Assembly (NCBI RefSeq): GCF_008326305.1
Contig: NZ_BIXY01000011.1
Location: 1-64,000 of the forward strand
Direction of reading: 5' to 3'
DNA length: 64,000 nt
Origin: Dictyobacter arantiisoli
GTDB taxonomy: Bacteria; Chloroflexota; Ktedonobacteria; Ktedonobacterales; Ktedonobacteraceae
In this document: piece after piece, positions 61,595-64,000 of the stretch
Position numbering within the stretch: position 1 is the stretch's first letter
Layout: the number at the start of each line of letters is the position of its first letter
Translations under genes and position numbers: made by a program
The notes under the pieces: generated by a model
The model's database searches: none
What the model was told of the DNA's origin: nothing
The model's input: the letters and a program-made list of their open reading frames with translations, nothing else

Positions 61595-62542
61595 ATGAGC
61601 GTGATTGTATTTGGAAGTATAAATCTGGATCTGGTGGCGACCGTAGAGCATCGTCCACAGCCCGGCGAGACTCTGCTTGCCAGTGGATTTACCAGTACGC
61701 CGGGAGGCAAAGGGGCTAATCAAGCGCTGGCGGCCCGCAAGATGGGAGCTTCAGTCAGGATGGTTGGCGCGGTCGGCAATGATAGCTTTGCGGAGCCTGC
61801 CCTTTCCCTTTTACAACAAGCGGGGATTGATCTCAGCCATGTTGCACACCTCAACGATAGCTCCACAGGTCTGGCCTTCATCCATCTCGATGAGCAGGGA
61901 GAGAATAGCATTACTGTCGTGTCGGGAGCCAATTATCAGGTTGAAGCACAGGGATTAGCGGCCCTGGAACAAATTTTAACTGCCAAAGATATCCTGGTCA
62001 TGCAGCTTGAAATTCCGTTGACCAGCGTACAACAAGCTATCGTCATTGCCAGACGCAAAGGAGCCGCCGTACTTATCGATCCGGCACCCGGCGTCAGCGA
62101 TCTACCCGCAGAACTCTTGCAAGTGGACATCTTTATTCCTAATCGTGGCGAAGCTGAAATGGTCCTCAAGCATTCGATTGAAAGTATTGAACAGGCACGT
62201 GAGGCAGCTCAAGAACTGCATCAACGCGGCGCAAAGCTTGGGGTGGTCAAATTAGGAGCAGAGGGCGCCGTCTGGGCCAATGAACAGGGCACAGGCTATC
62301 AACCCGCACTCAAAGTCCAGGCCATCGACTCAACTGGCGCTGGTGATGCCTTTGCGGGAGCACTGGCCGCCGTCCTCAATCAAAGCACAGACACAGCACT
62401 GGATCTAGCAGCAGCCATGCGTCAGGCATCTATTTTCGCCGCCCTCGCCACCACACGTCTGGGCGCGCAACAATCTTATCCTACCCTGGCCGAAGTGCAC
62501 CGCCACAACAGCTCCCCTTTACGGGGAGAGGCAAACACGTAA
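61595..62542 (+). CDS. rbsK: Ribokinase (PfkB family)
   Basis: 315 residues from ATG 61595; an upstream GTG at 61562 inside the lacI-type gene is also possible. PfkB signature 1 is GGKGANQALAARKMG and signature 2 with catalytic Asp is DSTGAGDAFAGALAAVL; the N-terminus has GSINLDLVATVEHRP. It phosphorylates D-ribose or a related pentose. Its last codons (SSPLRGEANT) run into one arm of an inverted repeat that belongs to the R3 region, so the C-terminus is probably extended by repeat insertion. Confidence 0.9.
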   Translation: MSVIVFGSINLDLVATVEHRPQPGETLLASGFTSTPGGKGANQALAARKMGASVRMVGAVGNDSFAEPALSLLQQAGIDLSHVAHLNDSSTGLAFIHLDEQGENSITVVSGANYQVEAQGLAALEQILTAKDILVMQLEIPLTSVQQAIVIARRKGAAVLIDPAPGVSDLPAELLQVDIFIPNRGEAEMVLKHSIESIEQAREAAQELHQRGAKLGVVKLGAEGAVWANEQGTGYQPALKVQAIDSTGAGDAFAGALAAVLNQSTDTALDLAAAMRQASIFAALATTRLGAQQSYPTLAEVHRHNSSPLRGEANT

Positions 62543-62601
62543 TTTTAGAGGATTTGGCCTATTGCGGTGGGAGATTTATGTATTACTCTCCCCGTAAAGG
62601 G
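62515..62601 (+). repeat. Inverted repeat at the ribokinase 3' end
   Basis: CCCTTTACGGGGAG (62515-62528) pairs with CTCCCCGTAAAGGG (62588-62601), giving a 14-bp stem with a 59-nt loop that includes the stop codon. May limit transcript decay or end transcription; there is no U-run. Confidence 0.6.
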
Positions 62602-62715
62602 CAATACCGCTTCAGCAAGGAGAATCATGAAGGGTTTTGTAGGTGCGGCCCGACGTCACAACGGAGGTCCGCTTTCCCATTTCTCGTACGACCAGCTCGC
62701 CCCAATGCTCTCTCT
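62588..62715 (+). repeat. R3 dispersed repeat, reference copy
   Basis: Reads GGGCAATACCGCTTCAGCAA, then GTAGGTGCGGCCCGACGTCA, then GGAGGTCCGCTTTCCC and CTCGCCCCAATGCTCTCT. Related copies are at 58033-58153 (reverse), 29999-30052 (reverse, partial) and 190-310 (partial). The gap 62543-62745 holds no gene. Confidence 0.7.
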
Positions 62716-62745
62716 ATCTCTCTTTTCAGTTGTATACGCCCTCAA

Positions 62746-63570
62746 CTAATCGTTGAGCAGAAGTGACATCGTAGGAGGCTGAATCTCATGGTCATCAGAA
62801 ACACTGATCACTGCCGTACCGACCGCAAAGAACTCGATCACATGTGAACCCCAGCCGTGACTACCCTCAACGATCTTTGCGCCGACCACACCCTGCGCCC
62901 TCAAGCTAGTAGCCTCGGCCTGCATACGCTCCATGGACAGTTCACGCGCATCATATAATGCCTGGGTATAATTGGTCATCTCGACGTTGCGCCCAACACG
63001 ATTAAACCATTGTCCTAATCCTTGCCGTGACACATGATAAACACAATTGCCCATCACCATGCCAACCGGACGATAGCCCGCTCGCAGCAAGGTCCAGAAG
63101 TCCTGACCCGATAAATCAGATGTGAAGGGCATATTATGGGCATTGCGGAAATGCTGTCCACTGCGGGAACGAATAGCCGTGCCAATCGCGACAAACTCAG
63201 CCAATGACTCGCCCCATTCATGGCGAGTAACCTCCAGACGTACGCCAACGATCCCATCGGCCCCCAGCGCATTGGCCTCCTCTTCCATCCGCGTCATAGC
63301 CAGCTCGCGTGCATGATACATCGCCTGCGTCAGCACATCCATCTCCTGATTCTGTCCCCAGTTTGCCATTTGATAGCCAATATGATAGATAGAGCTGCCA
63401 ACCACCAGTCCAACTGGATCAAAGCCAGCCTCACGCACCAGCAGGAATTCGTTGACACTGAGATCACTGGTAAAGAGACCTTGATGGGTAGAATCGTTAC
63501 GCATCGCGCTGAGGCGCTCACGTGCGTGAACGGGTAAATCATTTCCCTGGGGGGGATTCTGTTGTGACAT
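62746..63570 (-). CDS. Tandem YbjQ-like (UPF0145) protein
   Basis: 274 residues made of two copies of a YbjQ-type heavy-metal-binding-like domain: copy 1 about 30-135 (FTSDLSVNEFLLVREAGFDPVGLVVGSSIYHIGYQ...ALGADGIVGVRLEVTRHEWGESLAEFVAIGTAI), copy 2 about 148-260 (FTSDLSGQDFWTLLRAGYRPVGMVMGNCVYHVSRQ...AQGVVGAKIVEGSHGWGSHVIEFFAVGTAV). YbjQ proteins form pentameric rings; biochemical role unknown. A tandem fusion is unusual. No signal. Start ATG 63570 follows AAGGAG. Confidence 0.9.
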   Translation of the reverse strand: MSQQNPPQGNDLPVHARERLSAMRNDSTHQGLFTSDLSVNEFLLVREAGFDPVGLVVGSSIYHIGYQMANWGQNQEMDVLTQAMYHARELAMTRMEEEANALGADGIVGVRLEVTRHEWGESLAEFVAIGTAIRSRSGQHFRNAHNMPFTSDLSGQDFWTLLRAGYRPVGMVMGNCVYHVSRQGLGQWFNRVGRNVEMTNYTQALYDARELSMERMQAEATSLRAQGVVGAKIVEGSHGWGSHVIEFFAVGTAVISVSDDHEIQPPTMSLLLND

Positions 63571-63653
63571 GTATTGCGTACTCCTTACGTTGTGGCTGTT
63601 TTTCAGCTTTTATTGACAGTACATTATAAATACGATTTATAGCAAAGTTGTGC

Positions 63654-64000
63654 TTATCCATTAAAGGTGAGTTCGCGATTTTGGCCATAGCGTCCTGGCC
63701 GTAGATCAGTAAACATAAGCGTAGGTCTGGGTGTTGGAATGGTGTGATCCTTTTTCCGTGCGATAATAGCCGTTCCCAGCACAGAAAAATGCACAAACAG
63801 ATCGAGGTAATTGCGTTTTGGATTATCTGTTTCGTACTCTTCAATGCGCCGATTATTATCAATATGCATGCCGACAATGCCGACTGCATTGAGTGTATGT
63901 GCCATGGCGGTTGCTCGCTGCATAGCTTGATGGCAAGCATCGTAGGTGACCTGGGTAAAAGGACCAATCTCCTGATTGACACCACCACCTCCCCACCAAC
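63654..64000 (-). CDS. YbjQ-like protein, C-terminal part (runs off the window)
   Basis: The minus-strand frame is open to the window edge. Visible residues include FTQVTYDACHQAMQRATAMAHTLNAVGIVGMHIDNNRRIEEYE and HFSVLGTAII, the C-terminal half of the same domain as the neighbour. The preceding sequence is Gly-rich (GGGGVNQEIGP). The internal Met near 63923 is not the start. It ends with a polar tail. Likely a paralogue in one operon with the tandem protein; 83 bp separate them. Confidence 0.82.
   Translation of the reverse strand, partial: WWGGGGVNQEIGPFTQVTYDACHQAMQRATAMAHTLNAVGIVGMHIDNNRRIEEYETDNPKRNYLDLFVHFSVLGTAIIARKKDHTIPTPRPTLMFTDLRPGRYGQNRELTFNG

Overview
The window reads as chromosomal DNA of a soil bacterium, most likely a Chloroflexota of the class Ktedonobacteria. 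That is an inference from content, not from a marker gene: large secreted cellulases with CBM2-type modules, many LacI/GH3/GH43/sugar-ABC functions, a Cys-rich ArsM operon with a SigZ-like sigma factor, and moderate GC with scattered AT-rich repeat islands. No rRNA or tRNA gene and no CRISPR array was seen.

Layout. 1-470: end of an IS5-like transposase and a dispersed-repeat remnant. 475-3548: aldo/keto reductase, MFS exporter and its probable MerR regulator. 3809-8271: a seven-gene arsenic operon on the plus strand (ArsR-ArsC fusion, aquaporin, second ArsC, an orphan oxidoreductase C-terminal domain, ArsN-like acetyltransferase, ECF sigma factor, ArsM); it has no ArsB/Acr3 pump, so arsenite probably leaves through the aquaporin or is methylated. 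8588-10669: a molybdopterin oxidoreductase. 10890-21011: ten minus-strand genes for heptose sugar-nucleotide synthesis and glycan assembly. 21463-24876: a lysozyme-like secreted protein and a GH3 glucosidase.

25062-28802 is the most unusual part: a non-autonomous Tn3-type transposon (38-bp inverted repeats, 5-bp GTATA target duplication, no transposase) carrying two unknown genes and a broken serine recombinase. Both of its inverted repeats are interrupted at the same base by an identical 91-bp miniature element that has its own 7-bp duplications. The transposon sits inside a two-repeat module (R1 plus a 95-bp MITE) that occurs unsplit near 60 kb.

28822-40275: esterase, methyltransferase, a sugar ABC transporter, a Gfo/Idh/MocA oxidoreductase, L-fuconate dehydratase and lutABC, suggesting deoxysugar uptake and oxidation with lactate as an intermediate. 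40497-46030: GH9 and GH48 cellulases. 46559-48771: lipoprotein, TetR regulator with twin operators, and a queA-like pseudogene. 48823-57740: M20 peptidase, LRR protein, acyl thioesterase, a 3-methyladenine glycosylase fused to HEAT repeats, and a MarR-controlled heterodimeric ABC exporter. 58162-62542: GH43, LacI and ribokinase, with LacI-type operators before both transcription units. 62746-64000: YbjQ-family proteins.

Four dispersed repeat families (R1, the CTCGACTTT MITE, the 91-bp element and R3) occupy most of the long intergenic gaps.
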